This document shows, one piece after another, positions 43,923 to 56,367 of a DNA stretch of 64,000 bases. The first letter of the stretch is position 1, and each line of letters starts with the position of its first letter. Under the pieces are notes generated by a model, which saw nothing but the letters and a program-made list of their open reading frames with translations, made no database searches and was not told where the DNA came from. Source of the DNA: Paulinella micropora (taxonomy: Eukaryota > Cercozoa > Imbricatea > Euglyphida > Paulinellidae); NCBI GenBank assembly GCA_019918135.1, contig WBZZ01004691.1:102001-166000 (forward strand). The letters run 5' to 3'. A program made the position numbers and the translations under genes.

Positions 43923-46564
43923 ATGGACGAAACACCCAACACGGATACAGTGGCGGCAGTGGCCAGCGTCGTGTATGGTTACCTGCACGAGCAAGAACTC
44001 TTCGACGAACAGCCCTCGGACCTGGGCGTAATTAGGGCAGCGTTCCGGCTGCGCGCTACAGAAACCCAGCGCATACAAACCCAAGAGCGCCGGGCTAACC
44101 AGTTGGAAGTGGCTTGGCAGAACTGTGTCCAAAGCCTGGAACCTAGCCGCCTGATCGACTTTCTGGACATTGTCGCCAAAACACAGGACCAGGCACTGCC
44201 TACTAAGCTTGACCTCAGGGTCGGCGCCGACAATTGGGCCAGGATTAACAACTGGCTCGGGCTTTGGCGGCAAAACACCGGCGAGGCCAGACACCAGACG
44301 GCCAGGACGCGGTTGCTGAGGCACTTCGAACAAATCACGGTGGCCGGGCTAGCACGCAACGAGGAGGAGCCAGACGGCGAGGGGCCTGTCGAGCTGAAAG
44401 AGCAGCTAGTCGAGCTGCCCGTCAGCTTCCTTAAGCACCAGCACAGCGCCTGGAGCCTCGTCCTGCAGAATGTGCGGCTCGTGCGCGACTGCGCCGGAGC
44501 GGTGTCGTTGTACGCACCCTACTGCTTACAGATCTGCTGGCAGAACGTGCGGTTGGCGGACGAGGCCGGTGACGCGATCCTGAACCTCGGCGCACCCGAC
44601 AGCCGGCTCCGGCACTCTGTCGAGCTTGAAGATGTGCGAGTTAACAACATTTACCTCGGACACGACGCCGCTGAGACCAAGGCCGTCTTCACTCGCGTAT
44701 GGGCAGCCGGCCTTGACGCTGTTCAACTCCAGGTACTGGTAGCCAAGGACAGTGACTTCGACGATGTCAGCCTGGTACTCCGGCACACTAGCGAATACAG
44801 CCAGAAGAGGGTGTCTATCAACAACTGCCGGATTACCGAATGTCGCCTGATCGCTCCGGACAGGGCGGGCACGATAGATATCAAAGGTGGCCAAGTCCCA
44901 ACAATCACACTCGCCACGGTTCTCGGCAGGACCTTCATCAGCGACTGCCCAGGGTTGACTGCGCTCCATTTGGAGCCAGCGAGGAGGACCGATCTGCTGG
45001 CACAGAGGGTCGAGCTGTCCATTGTGGGCTGCACAGCGCTGCGAAGCCTGTGGGTGCCGGAATTCCGTGGACATCTGTACGTCAAGGGCTGTGAGGGTCT
45101 GCGGGCCCTCAGGACGGGCCGCGAAATCGACCCCTCGCGCCGGGGTTTACCCGGTGACGACGCCGACCTCGACAGACGGCCGACGACGGTGTGGCACGTG
45201 ACCGACTCGGCGGGTAGTTTGGCTACGATAGACGGGCCGTACCGCGGGGGGCACTCGCCCGTGTTGCTAGAGATCGGCGCGGACCGTCACGTCGACATTC
45301 CGCTCCAACGCTGCGTCCTGGATATAAGCGGCTTTCTGTGGGTGTCGATTGGCCCCTACACGCCAAGGATCATTCGGTGGCAGCCGCGACCTTTCCGGCT
45401 GGAGACGTACGCGCTCAACAACGACGCGCAACGCCCGACCCTGGCGTTGCCTGACACGCAGTGTCGAGCGAGGATTCCAGGCAAGAGTGGCCGGTCGCGG
45501 GCGGCCACGCCCTAGAAGAGTGGTGGTCTAATAGCGCGCGGCTAAACGACGACAAACATGTCTTAAAGAAATTCGAGGTTGCGGCGTTTTGTCTGGAACG
45601 CTTGGTAGACAATCTACCATCATCCGAAGCCAACGTTGCCGAGTATCTCCGCGCGCAGGCTGGCGTTGACCGGCTTCGGCCCCGTGCCAAGCCTGACGTG
45701 TCACCTAACCCAGAACTAGTGGAAGCCTACGCGCAGAGGCTTTGACAAACGCTGCAAGAGCTGCGCGGAATGCCGGGGCGGGTGGCCGCCTACGCAGTCA
45801 GCGTGCTGGACCGCGGGTTCCTGCCCTCAGAAGAGAAAAAAGAAGCCGGGGACGCGAGTTTTGCTCGTGTCGTGCAATGTCTGCGGTCGGACGACAGTCC
45901 GTACGCCCGGCTAAGCAGGGGCCTTGGCGAGTACTTGGGCAGCAAGACAACCCTCGGCGGCCTGCCGGGCACGATTTCTGCCGCGGTCGACGAGCTGTGC
46001 CTGGCCGCCTTTGCACCCCCAAGCGACGGGCACAGCGAGCAGGTCCTGCGCCTCCTCCAGGCGGAGATCAACTGCTTTTGCGACAAACCCCACACGGTGC
46101 AGAAGCTCTTGTGCGACGGGAGAGCTCTCTTAGAACATTTGTTTAGCCTGGACTTTCCGGTCCCCCCCGGGCTGCGCGGGTTTTGCGAAGACGGGCCGGA
46201 CACTCCCACCGCCGCTCCGTTGAACGAGGAGAAGCTGGTACGTTACCTGTTACAGCACGTGCTATTCCAGGTACGGAAGACAGAAGCCGCCCGGGCCGCG
46301 GCGGTCTGGCTCAACCGCTGCAAGCCGCCTAATGTAGCTTGGCCGCAACCAGACAGCGACATCCCCGGCGCCGCGGTGGTGCCGTTCCTGTCTGCTTGCC
46401 AAAGAGAAGAGGTGCGCCGGGCTGCTCGCGCGCCCGCACCCGCGGTAGCGCCCGCACCCGCGCCCGCCGATGATTTCGAGTCGCCGCCACGCCCCCCAGC
46501 GCCGCCGCAATTACGTGGACCCCCCAGACCAACCAAAGCGTCACGACGACGCCTGGATTACTGA
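43923..46564 (+). pseudogene. Long unrecognised gene, helical ends and beta-repeat middle
   Basis: ATG at 43923 (MDETPNTDTVAAVASVVYG). Residues 1-170 are helical. The middle (about 180-500) alternates short strands and turns (VSINNCRITECRLIAP, ITLATVLGRTFISDCPGLTA, VELSIVGCTALRSLWVP), which suggests a beta-solenoid or LRR-like stack. The last part (45770-46564, from an ATG) is helical (YAVSVLDRGFLPSEEKKEAG) and ends in Pro/Ala repeats and a basic tail. The locus looks like one gene whose reading is interrupted about twice, or two or three adjacent genes. No family recognised. Confidence 0.5.
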
Positions 46565-46732
46565 AGAAAGAAAACGTGCCATGAAAGAAGTTTTCTCGTC
46601 CCCCCCCCCTTTCTCTTCTCCCCCCCCCCCCCGTTCACTATACCCTCCTCCTTGTTGTTTTTTCGCTGCCCTTTAAAAAAAACGAAATTTAATTTGTTTT
46701 TACGTAAAGCTGCAACCGGCCATCAGCGGGTT

Positions 46733-48313
46733 TCAATTGTCCGGTAGCAACCTGACGTTGCTGCCCGCAAAGCCGACACAGCCGTCGCCGGCCCTGAGTC
46801 CCGATAAGTCCCATTTGTTGATGTCGATAGACGCGCCCGGGTTTAGGCCGAGGAAGGCGTAGGAGGCCAAGAGAACCGAGGACGTGTTCCAGCCCGCCAG
46901 CGAGCAGTTGTAGCCGCTGCCCTCGAACAGGTACGAAATGTTCAGCAGCGGGGGGCCCCCGCCCGCCGGTACCGAGAGGTTCCTCAGGTTTTGAGTACCT
47001 CTGAGCTGTGCCCCGCGCCCCGGTTCCAGGGCGAAGCCGCCGCCGAAAGAAACTAACTGCAGGGCCGCCGACGCTTTGAATGGCAGGCCGGCGGTCGAGA
47101 CTGCGGCCAGGACGCAGACATGGCCGAGCTTAGAGACGCTGACGTTGTAAGCGCCGCCGCGCTGGTAGGTGTGCACGCATGGTGGCCCGCGCGGGGAACA
47201 GCGCGAGCCGCGGGTGTAGTCGCTTCTAGCCATTGGCAAGTAGAAATCGTCGGGGCCCGCGAGAAAGATTCGCAGGCGCAGGGGCTCCCCGTGGTCCGGG
47301 CGCGGCCGAGTGATGTCGCAGGCCGGGGAGAGCCGCGGCATCACACGACCCTGCAGACCGCGGCAGCCGTTGATCTCGGCCACGCACGTCAGGTCCCAGG
47401 AGCTAATGTCAGGGCACTCTGAGGGCGTGAGGCCATCGAACATGTCGCTCGCCCACCGCACCGACGACGTGTTCCAGAGCTCAAGCCCGGCCATCCTCTG
47501 GCGCACGCAGGTGAACATGCCGGTGGCGTTGACGAGCTGCCCCGTGCGGGGCGGGCACACCTGCAGCAGGTTCTCTGCGTTGGCAAACTGCAGGCCGTTC
47601 AGCGGTTCGGGGGCGATGTGCTGGCCAAAGCAGGCCCGCAGCAGCCCCCGCGCGGCTTCCGGGGGGTAGTTCCGCAACGTAAAGGCAGGGGGCGACCCGC
47701 AAGAACCCTGCCACGTGACCCCGACGTCAAAGACGCCGCCCTAGGCGTACCGGTGCGTGCACATCGATGCATGCAGCTCACATATATCTGTCTGGCCGTC
47801 CCCCCAGCTGACCCGTACCACGCTTTCGTTATGCGGCGTGCAGTTCCCGAGTAACCTCCTCCGCGGCAACGGTCCGACTGGCTCTAGCGGCAGAGAGAGC
47901 GATGCGTTGTCGGACACGTTCCATTGCAAGTTTAGGTCCGGCACAGGCGGTGTTGTCGTGACAGCCGGCGGTGTTGTCGTGGCCGGCGGTGTCGTGACGG
48001 CCGGCGGGGTCGTGACGGCCGGCGGTGTCGTGACAGCAGGCGGGGTCGTGACGGCCGGCGGTGTCGTGACGGCAGGCGTTGTCGTGACAGCAGGCGGTGT
48101 CGTGACAGACGGCGGTGTCGTGACGGCCGGCGCCGTTGTCGTGACAGCCGTTGTCGTGGCAGGCGGGGCCAAGAACAAACGCCTAGGTGTGCACAGCCGT
48201 TGGCTACGGAGCCACGCGCGCAGACCGCACAAGGAGGCCGAAGTAGAAGGCAACAGGAGGAGAGCACACACAGATCCCAACAGAGCGGTGGCAGCTAGTC
48301 TGCCGACCCTCAT
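46733..48313 (-). pseudogene. Secreted surface protein: mucin-like repeats, PKD, DUF285 repeats
   Basis: ATG at 48313 begins with a signal peptide (MRVGRLAATALLGSVCALLL). It is followed by (TTPPAV)n repeats, a typical O-glycosylated stalk (47945-48165), a PKD-like domain (VVRVSWGDGQTDICELHA then HRYA and GGVFDVGVTWQG), and two blocks of the BspA/DUF285 type (GLELWNTSSVRWASDMFDGL with ISSWDLT; SLAGWNTSSVLLASYAFLGL with INKWDLS). These make an extracellular protein for adhesion or recognition. The reading is interrupted about once. No C-terminal membrane anchor is visible. Similar proteins occur in free-living protists, bacteria and some giant viruses. Confidence 0.7.
47945..48165 (-). repeat. 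TTPPAV coding minisatellite
   Basis: An 18-bp unit (GCCGTCACGACACCGCCG-like on the minus strand) is repeated about a dozen times inside the surface-protein gene and codes the Thr/Pro stalk. Confidence 0.85.
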
Positions 48314-48399
48314 TTTCAAAACAAAAAGTCTGTACAGTCTCCACCGCTCCCTTTTTTTAATTCTCTTTCTTTTTAAAACCTTAACATTGGCAACAACAA

Positions 48400-49264
48400 A
48401 AAACTAACCAAACTTCTGGAGCAATGCACAAGTGTCGTCAAAGAAAAAGCCCCGCCCCACCCCTCTCCAAATCGGGTAAAAACAAGACAAAACACTTTCT
48501 AAGCTAGAGTTGCGTTGATTCTCGAGAAATTAGTCCTGATTATTTTAAAAAGGCAGTTTCAAAAATGGCCCCGCGAGTGACCACTTGTCAAAATGGCAGG
48601 CCCGCACCAAAAATATTCAACTGGAGTCCTGACGATTTTAAAAGGCAGTTTCAAAAATGGGCCCGCGCATTCGACGAGTGACCACTTGTCAAAATGGCCT
48701 GCCCGCACCAAAAAAATTCAACTGGAGTCCTGACGACTTTAAGAGTACTTGAGTGAATACTCATCAAGATTACTCACCCCCCTCTCTCTCTCTCATCTCT
48801 CTCTTCTTCTTCTTCTTCGTTTTTATTGAGGGAACAATTTTTACAATCGGACTCAGGGATCGTCCACGTGAAAAGTATAGCTATTAAGTCATACCTTTAT
48901 CTAAGGTGGAAACCTAGTTATTAAATCGAGCGTATTAATTGAAATCATTAATATTAGGTCGCTTGGTATTAATGTTATTAATATTAGTGTTTATGTTTAG
49001 ACATGTTGCGCGATATGTAGCTTAAGTATTAATGTTATTAATGTTAATGTTTATGTTTGCATCAGTATTAATATATATTAGAATGATCGAAGTGTGTGCA
49101 ATTAGTAGTTAAGTGAATATGTCTGGACAGTAGTATGAGTGGGGGGAAGTGAAGGAGTGGTCTGTTGGTGTGGTTGGGAGACCATATTCGTTGGATGGAG
49201 TCCAGCGGAGGGTTCTTCAAAGACCATGCTAGGGGGGGTTGCTGTTGTGTGTGTGTGTTTTTTC
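48400..49264. repeat. Intergenic with a 100-bp tandem pair
   Basis: GTGACCACTTGTCAAAATGG, GCCCGCACCAAAAA, TTCAACTGGAGTCCTGACGA and AAGGCAGTTTCAAAAATGG occur twice in a row at 48548-48650 and 48650-48745. CT and CTT repeats follow at 48780-48820, then AT-rich DNA with ATTAATGTTATTAAT-like words (48950-49080). No gene seen. Confidence 0.7.
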
Positions 49265-49299
49265 TTCCAATATATATATATATATATATAATTATTGAT

Positions 49300-51490
49300 T
49301 AATTAATTAATTTTTTTGTTTTTGTTTTTGATTTTTTTTTGTTGTTGTAGTCATTGTTGTTATTATTATCATTATTATTCTTATGTTTTTGTTGTTCTAG
49401 GAGGTGAGCTTTTATCCGCTTTTTGAAGATGTTGGGTGATGTTGTGTCCTTGATATCTTGTGGGATTTGGTTCCATTGATACAGGAACAGTTTTGTGTGA
49501 TATGGGGTGTTGTGGTTGATGAATAAGTTGCTTTTGATTGAGTGTCGTGTATGGTATGAATGGATATGATTTGTTGGGGTGAAGGTGTTGTCGTGTAGTG
49601 GTCTGTTGAGTTCTTTGGCGGGATGGATGAATGGGTGGATTTATATACAAACTCTGAGTTTATATAGTTGAGTGATATCAAGGATTTCGAGTTGGTCGAG
49701 GAGCGGCTTAGTATGTGATCGGTAATGTGTCTTGGCTATTATTCTAATGATTTTTTAATGTATTTTATGAGTGGTTGTATGTATTTTTTGTTTCTGTCAT
49801 GAGTCCCCCAGACGGAGATGTGTTGAATGAGATGCGGGAAGATGTGTGTGTAGTATAGTTGTTTCATGATTGTTGTGTGGAGAAATTGTTGTGCGTATCG
49901 AAGAGAGTTGATTGTTGGCTGTAGTTTGCGTATGATGTTGCTTATGTGTTGGTTGTATCGTAGGTTGTGTTGGAGTGTTATGCCTAGTAGTTTGGAATGT
50001 TTGCATTGTTTGAGTGTGTGGTTGTTTATGTTTATTGTTACGTTCTGTTTGGTTTTGTGGAAGATTATGTACGTTGTGTTGGTTGGGTTTGGTACGAGGT
50101 TGTTGGAGTGGAAGTAGTTGATTAGTTTGGTTATTTCTGTCTGTGTTTTTTGTTGTAGGTTGTTGAGCGATTTTGCTGTTATTATAAGTGTTGTGTCGTC
50201 TGCATATGTGTATACTGTTCCTTGTTTTATTATGTTTATGATGTCATTAATATATAGCAAAAAGAAAGTAGTAGATAGCGTGCTGCCTTGCGAAATGCCA
50301 TGTGTTATAGTTCGTTTGTGCGATTTTGCGTGCTGTGTGTGTACTTCTTGAGCTCGGTTTGAAAAGTAGGATGAAAAGAAATTAACAGTGTCTTCGGAGA
50401 AATTGAAGTTTCTCAGGAGTTTCTTAATTAGCTTTGCGTGTTCTACTGTGTCGTAGGCTTTTGACAAGTCTACGTAAAGCGCTAGCACGAGCTCTTCTTT
50501 GTCTTTGTTTTTGTGTTTGTTATTTAGTTTAGGATAGTTTGGACTGTCATTGTCGTGTTTAAGTTCGGGCGGAAGGCGTATTGCGTATGTGATATTATTT
50601 TATGTTTCGTTAGATTGTCATGACTTGTTTATTTATTATTGTGTCAAACACTTTAGCTATTATTGGTAGTAATGAAATATGTCTGTAGTTTACTGGCAGG
50701 CTTGTGTAGCTAGCTTTGTATATTTCTATTACTTTAGTTGTTTTTAGTGCATCTGGGTAATTATTTTCTTTTATTGCTTTATTAAATAGTTCTGTAAGTG
50801 TGGGTGCGATGTAAGCGTGCATGTCTTTTATTATTGCAGGCTTTATTCTATATATGTCTTCTGCTTTGTCTCTGTTTATGTTTTCGAGTGTTTTTTGTAC
50901 TGTGTCCTGTGTTATAGTATGTAATTTGAAGCTAGGGTGTGTGTGTCTCTATCGCTATATTTTCTTCCTGTTCTGTCTTTGGTATGTTGTTGTTTGTTTT
51001 CTTGCCTATTGTTATTTAATGATCGTTGAATGCATTTGCTATGTCTGTTGGGTCTGTGTATGTTTTGTTGTTGTAGTACGATACTGCTGGTGATGTTCTT
51101 GGTGGTTTGTTGTTTGGAACTAGTTCTTTGAGTTTTCTGTGTTGTTTCTTCAGATTGTATTTGTTTTCTTCTAGCACTCTCATTATTTCTTCTTGCTTTG
51201 CTTTCTATATTATTTTGTTTACTTTGTATTTGTGTGCTGTATAAGCTCGCTTGTTTTCTACCGTTGGGTTATCTTTCCATCTATTGTATAGCGCGTGTCG
51301 TTTTCTTATTTGTCTTTTTATTTTTAGTTTACACAAGCTTTTTCTTCTGTTGCTTTGTTTGGGTTTCCTCTCGTAGTGTCCTATAATTTTTGTTATTCTT
51401 GACTGTAGCTTTCGAAACTTTTGGTTTGTTCTGTGTTTTCTGTGTTTTGTGATATGTATTCTAGCTGTGTTTTTAGGTCTGCTATTATAG
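49300..51490 (-). pseudogene. LINE ORF2, reverse transcriptase and C-terminal end
   Basis: An N-terminal basic linker (51490-50850, with stops) precedes RT motifs NYRHISLLPIIAKVFDTII (50690), YVDLSKAYDTVEHAKLIKKL (50480), GISQGSTLSTTFFLLYIND (about 50300) and the catalytic YADDTTL (about 50210). The end in another frame reads HTKLFLYQWNQIPQDIKDTT and FKKRIKAHLLEQQKH (49490-49390), the usual C-terminal signature of this LINE group. At least two frame changes separate these blocks. Confidence 0.85.
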
Positions 51491-51491
51491 A

Positions 51492-52215
51492 CTATCTGTG
51501 TTTGTTGTAATTGTTGTTTGTAAGTCTTGGTTTTATGTCTGTGTTTGGTTTGTTTGTTCGTGTATGTATTATTGCGTATATTGGGTGATGGTCAGATATG
51601 CATGTGCTGATTTTGTTTGATTCAATATAGGTGTTGATGTTGGTGAGTATCATGTTAATGAGCGTGCCTGAGTTGTGGTGTATGTCGTGTCGTGTTGCTT
51701 TGTTTATTGTCATGTATAAATTGTTATGTATAATGAACTCGTGCATATCTGTGTGCGGTTTGTGTATGTTGTCTAGGAGATTATAGTTAAGGTCTCCTAC
51801 TATTGTTATTGTGCTCGCTGGTGCTTTGTGTAGAATATTGTCTATTCTATCCTGGAGCGCATGTATGAAATCTTTATCGTGATTTTTAAGCGGGCGTCTA
51901 TACATGCATATTATTGTGTGTATTGGCATGATTAACGGTGTTTGGCATGAGTGTGATATGTTTTGTTTTTTGTCTATTGTATGCATGTTGTTTTTGTAGT
52001 AGATTGAGATGTCTATGTGATGTTCTGCAGTGTACATGGGGATGGGGAATGCATTATTGCTGATTGGTTGTTGGATGTCATTGTCTGTGAGTATGATGAT
52101 GTCTGGTTGGAAGTGTAGTAGTTGGAGTTGTATAAGTAGATGTTGGTGGTGTGCTTTGAGTGAGTGGATGTTGGTGTGGTAAATGCTGAGTGTTGTGTTA
52201 TGTTTATTATTGTTA
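51492..52215 (-). pseudogene. LINE ORF2, APE-type endonuclease
   Basis: The reading includes IYHTNIHSLKAHHQHLLIQL near the start (the N-terminal Asn motif), FQPDIIILTD, then IVGDLNYNLLD, GTLINMILTN and the terminal CISDHHPIYAII with the catalytic SDH. It nicks the target DNA to prime reverse transcription. The usual TE(T/S) glutamate position reads TDN. Length is close to normal for the domain. Confidence 0.8.
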
Positions 52216-52371
52216 TTATTGTTATTACTATTATTATAATTACTATTATTATTTTTGTTTTCTTTTTCTATTTTTTCTTATCATATGCAAGTTCGACGTA
52301 GGGTATTAGGGATTGTGGGAGAAGACGGTGGTGCATGATATTGTCTGGGGATTTCTGTGGTAATGTAGTCA

Positions 52372-53946
52372 TTATGGTGTTTGTGTGCTTCCGTTTTTCT
52401 GTGCTTTGTTCGGTGATGTTGATGATGACGATGATGATGATGATGGCGATGGTTGGAGTAGACCATATTGTTCTTTGATGATATTAATATTATCAGATGT
52501 TTCGATCATCAATCGCTCTTCTGTGGTTTGGTCTTTGAAGAAAACTTCGCCGTCCCTTGTCCAGACGAAGATAGTGCTTCCAGTTGCTGTTGTCAGTTCT
52601 TTCTTTAGCTGGAGAGCCTGTTTGAAGAGGGAGAGTTGCGTGGGTGTTATGCTTTCGTTTATGAAGATGTTGAATGCTTGTTTGTGTTGTTTGAGGTGTG
52701 TGCCTGTCCAATCGATAGTGTTGTGTTTGAGGGGTTGGTTTGGGTTGTGTTTTTTGAATGTGTTCTTGAGTTGGTTTGAGACGAAGCGCAGGATAATTGC
52801 AGGTGGGTGTTGATGTTTGTTTCGTGTGGGTTTGTTGCTTTTTGCGCGGAAGCATTTTATAATGTTATCGGGGTTGTATGGTATGCCTTTTGCTTCGATC
52901 ATGGCTTTTACGATTTGCTTTGTGTCTTCTTTTGGCGTGTATGGGATTCCTGTGATAGTTAGCTCGCAGGTTGGGTCGCTTTCTTTCAGATTTGCCTTCA
53001 GTGGTTGCTTGTCTTCGCCGCGCTGTTTGTTGATTTGGAGGTTTCATAGGAAGTCAGTTCCTGTGTTCTGTGATGTCGGCCATTGTCCCATGGGTGGTGG
53101 TGGGCCAACTTTGGAGTTGCGTTCTTGTTGGGTTATGAGATCTTTGATCTGTTGGAGCATTTCGCTAGCGTTTAGTCGTAGAGAGTCCACTTCCGCTGAG
53201 AGTCTCGACAGGTCGCTTTCCTGACTTTTGATTTGCTGCTCATGTTGATTGATTTCGGTTTGGATTAGCTCGTTTTTGTGGGCCTGGGTTTGGTGCTGGG
53301 TGTCGAGTTTCGTCTCCAGTTCGTTTTTTTAATGTGGAGCTTCGTCTCCAGTTCGTTTGTTTTGGCCCGTGTGGAGTTGTTTGATTTCCTCGGCAAGTTG
53401 GTCTCTGTCGAGTTTTTGTTCTTGTTTGATCGTGTTGATCATGGGGGCGATCACAGTTGTCATTGACTGCAGGATCATCTCTTGGATTTGTTGGAAGGTC
53501 AGTGGTAGCGTAGTTGCCAGCGTTGTTTGCATGAGTCTGCGTTGTTGGCTGGATTGGGTTGGTTGTTGTTTAGATCTGTTGATGTTTCAGGCGGCGAGTT
53601 TGTGGTAGGCTGGGTGGTTTCGTCTTCCGCTTTGTCGTTGGTTTTTTGGGGCGTTGCTGTTAGGGAGGTGTTGGCGGGGGTAGGTTCACTGTCCTCGTTT
53701 GCGTCTTCTTCCTCGTCGCTCCATGAACTTTTGATAATTTGTTGGTCCTCGCTTCCTTTTTTTAGTCTGTTGGCTTTTTTTTAGCCGCTTTTTTTCCTTG
53801 CGAGGGAAGGTGCTAGTTCCCTTGTTTGTTTTGGATGTTTCTTCTTGGGGTTGTTGGGCTCTTGGTGGGCTTTTCTGTGCTTTTCGTTTTTTTTTGCTTG
53901 GGATGCCATTTTGCGCAATGCTGTAACGTCTCTCTCTCTCTTTCAC
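52372..53946 (-). pseudogene. LINE ORF1 protein (coiled coil, RRM, C-terminal domain)
   Basis: A basic start (MKERERRYSIAQNGIPSKKK or, in another frame, MASQAKKNEKHRKAHQEPNN at about 53909), a coiled coil (IAPMINTIKQEQKLDRDQLA near 53450; SDLSRLSAEVDSLRLNASE near 53200), then an RRM-like domain (CELTITGIPYTPKEDTKQIV, IILRFVSNQLKNTFKKHN; 52950-52730) and a C-terminal domain, ending in a Ser-rich run from a GAT repeat (52420-52450). It would coat the LINE RNA. The reading changes frame at least twice and has a stop near 53047, so it is not functional. Confidence 0.75.
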
Positions 53947-53957
53947 ACATCTCGCTG

Positions 53958-53988
<31 letters not shown>

Positions 53989-54471
53989 CTCTCTCTATCT
54001 CTCCCTCTGTCTCTTTATCTCTCTCTCTCTCTCTCTTGATCTCTCTCTTTATCTCTCTCTCTTGATCTCTCTCTCTCTCTTTATCTCTCTCCCTTTATCT
54101 CTCTCCCTTGATCTCTCTCTCTTTCTCTCTCTCTTTATCTCTCTCTCTCTATCTATCTCTCTCTCTATCTATCTCTCTCTCTCTCTTTATCTCTCTCTCT
54201 CTCTTTATCTCTCTCTTTATCTCTCTTTATCTCTCTTTATCTCTCTCTTTCTTTATCTCTCTTTATCTCTCTCTCTCTCTCTTTTTATCTCTCTTTATCT
54301 CTCTCTCTCTCTCTCTCTTTATCTCTCTCTCTCTCTCTCTCTCTCTTTATCTCTCTCTCTCTCTGTCTCTCTCTCTCTTTATCTCTTTATCTCTTTATCT
54401 CTCTATCTCTCTATCTCTATCTCTATATCTCTCTCTCTCTCTCTTTCTCACTCTCTTTCTCTCTCTTTCTT

Positions 54472-54503
<32 letters not shown>

Positions 54504-54517
54504 GCTCTCTCTCCCTC

Positions 54518-54549
<32 letters not shown>

Positions 54550-54771
54550 CATGTGCATGTCTGCAGGTGTTTATGTATGTATGTATGTATGTATGTATGT
54601 ATTATATGTATGCATGTCTGTATGTATGCATGTATGTATGTAAGTAAGTATGTATGTATGCATGTATGTATGTAAGTAAGTATGTATGCATGTATGCATG
54701 TATGTATGCATGTATGCATGTATGCATGTATGTATGTATATGTTTATGTGTATGTATGTATGTATGTATCC

Positions 54772-54817
<46 letters not shown>

Positions 54818-55006
54818 ATCTATCTATATATCTATCTATCTATCTATCTATCTATCCACCTACCTACCTACCTACCTATCTATCTATCTTCTATCTATCT
54901 ATCTATCTATCTATAGCTATCTATCTATCTATAGCTATCTATCTATCTATAGCTATCTATCTATCTATCTATCTACTATCTATCTATCTACTATCTATCT
55001 ATCTAC

Positions 55007-55067
<61 letters not shown>

Positions 55068-55080
55068 ATCTATCTATCTA

Positions 55081-55139
<59 letters not shown>

Positions 55140-55145
55140 GTATAG

Positions 55146-55205
<60 letters not shown>

Positions 55206-55282
55206 ATATCTATCTATCTATCTATCTATCTATGCTGTATTTTTGTATGTTCATATATGTTCATGTATGTATGTATGTATGC

Positions 55283-55339
<57 letters not shown>
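53930..55339. repeat. Microsatellite block: CT, TATG, GATA
   Basis: CT with CTTTAT interruptions (53930-54550), TATG (54565-54770), then GATA/TATC (54770-55340, with short TATG at 55255-55280). It codes for nothing recognisable. Confidence 0.95.
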
Positions 55340-55956
55340 GACTTCCTTGGTTGACGAAATCAGAAGCTCCTTTTTTCTGACATTAGTCGATATCTCATCA
55401 GTTGATCTCATCACTTACTCCACGGAGCGAACCAAGGCCACTTGAGGTGTCACTGACCCTCCCTTGGGCTTGGTTTTTTTGAAATGGGTGCCATATGTCG
55501 ACAGACAGAGAATTAGGGGATGGTGTGGGTGTGCTGGGCCCGTGGTGGGGTGCCTTTTGTGTGCCTAGCCATACGCCCATAAGTCACATGCCGAAATAGC
55601 GACGGGAAGCACAATCCTGTTCCCTCAGGGTGCCCTTTCTCGCTTGTTGAGCCCGGAATAAAACCCACAGTGCTCTGTCGGTTTATACTAGACTGTCGAA
55701 CAGTCTCGAAACTCCATCTGCTTACTGGGCCCTCTGTAATGGAGGTGGGAGCTCGTTCTGCAAGGGGCGCTTTATGGAACGAGCCCTGGCCCCGCCTGGT
55801 ACTAGGGAGCTTTGGTATTGCCTGTATCAGTCCCTTCCGTGCAAACATCACGGCTTAGCTGGGCATCGGGTCAATACTTTATTCACAGACTTCCTTGGTT
55901 GACGAAATCAGAAGCTCCTTTTTTCTGACATTAGTCGATATTTCATCTATCTATAG

Positions 55957-56014
<58 letters not shown>

Positions 56015-56367
56015 CGAAATAGCGACGGGAAGCACAATCCTGTTCCCTCAGGGTGCCCTTTCTCGCTTGTTGAGCCCGGAATAAAACCCACAGTGCTCTG
56101 TCGGTTTATACTAGACTGTCGAACAGTCTCGAAACTCCATCTGCTTACTGGGCCCTCTGTAATGGAGGTGGGAGCTCGTTCTGCAAGGGGCGCTTTATGG
56201 AACGAGCCCTGGCCCCGCCTGGTACTAGGGAGCTTTGGTATCGCCTGTATCAGTCCCTTCCGTGCAAACATCACGGCTTAGCTGGGCATCGGGTCAATAC
56301 TTTATTCACAGACTTCCTTGGTTGACGAAATCAGAAGCTCCTTTTTTCTGACATTAGTCGATATCTC

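Larger units (their letters stand above)
49265..53946 (-). mobile_element. Decayed LINE (non-LTR retrotransposon), nearly full length
   Basis: Read on the minus strand: ORF1 (53946 to 52372), then ORF2 with an APE-type endonuclease and a reverse transcriptase (about 52250 to 49300). The RT type and the APE nuclease upstream fit the Jockey/CR1/L2 group. The 5' end abuts a CT microsatellite at 53935 and the 3' end has A-rich then TA repeats (49264-49290). There are several frame changes and stops in ORF1 and ORF2, but no large loss, so it is inactive and of moderate age. The sequence is AT-rich, unlike the GC-rich island to its left. Confidence 0.88.

Noticed and set aside
49866-51386. Plus-strand frames with hydrophobic Val/Cys/Leu stretches
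   Set aside because: They are shadows of the minus-strand LINE reverse transcriptase.
53930-55380. Long open frames rich in Ser/Leu or Tyr/Leu/Ser/Ile
   Set aside because: They are translations of CT, TATG and GATA microsatellites with no composition or motif of a real protein.
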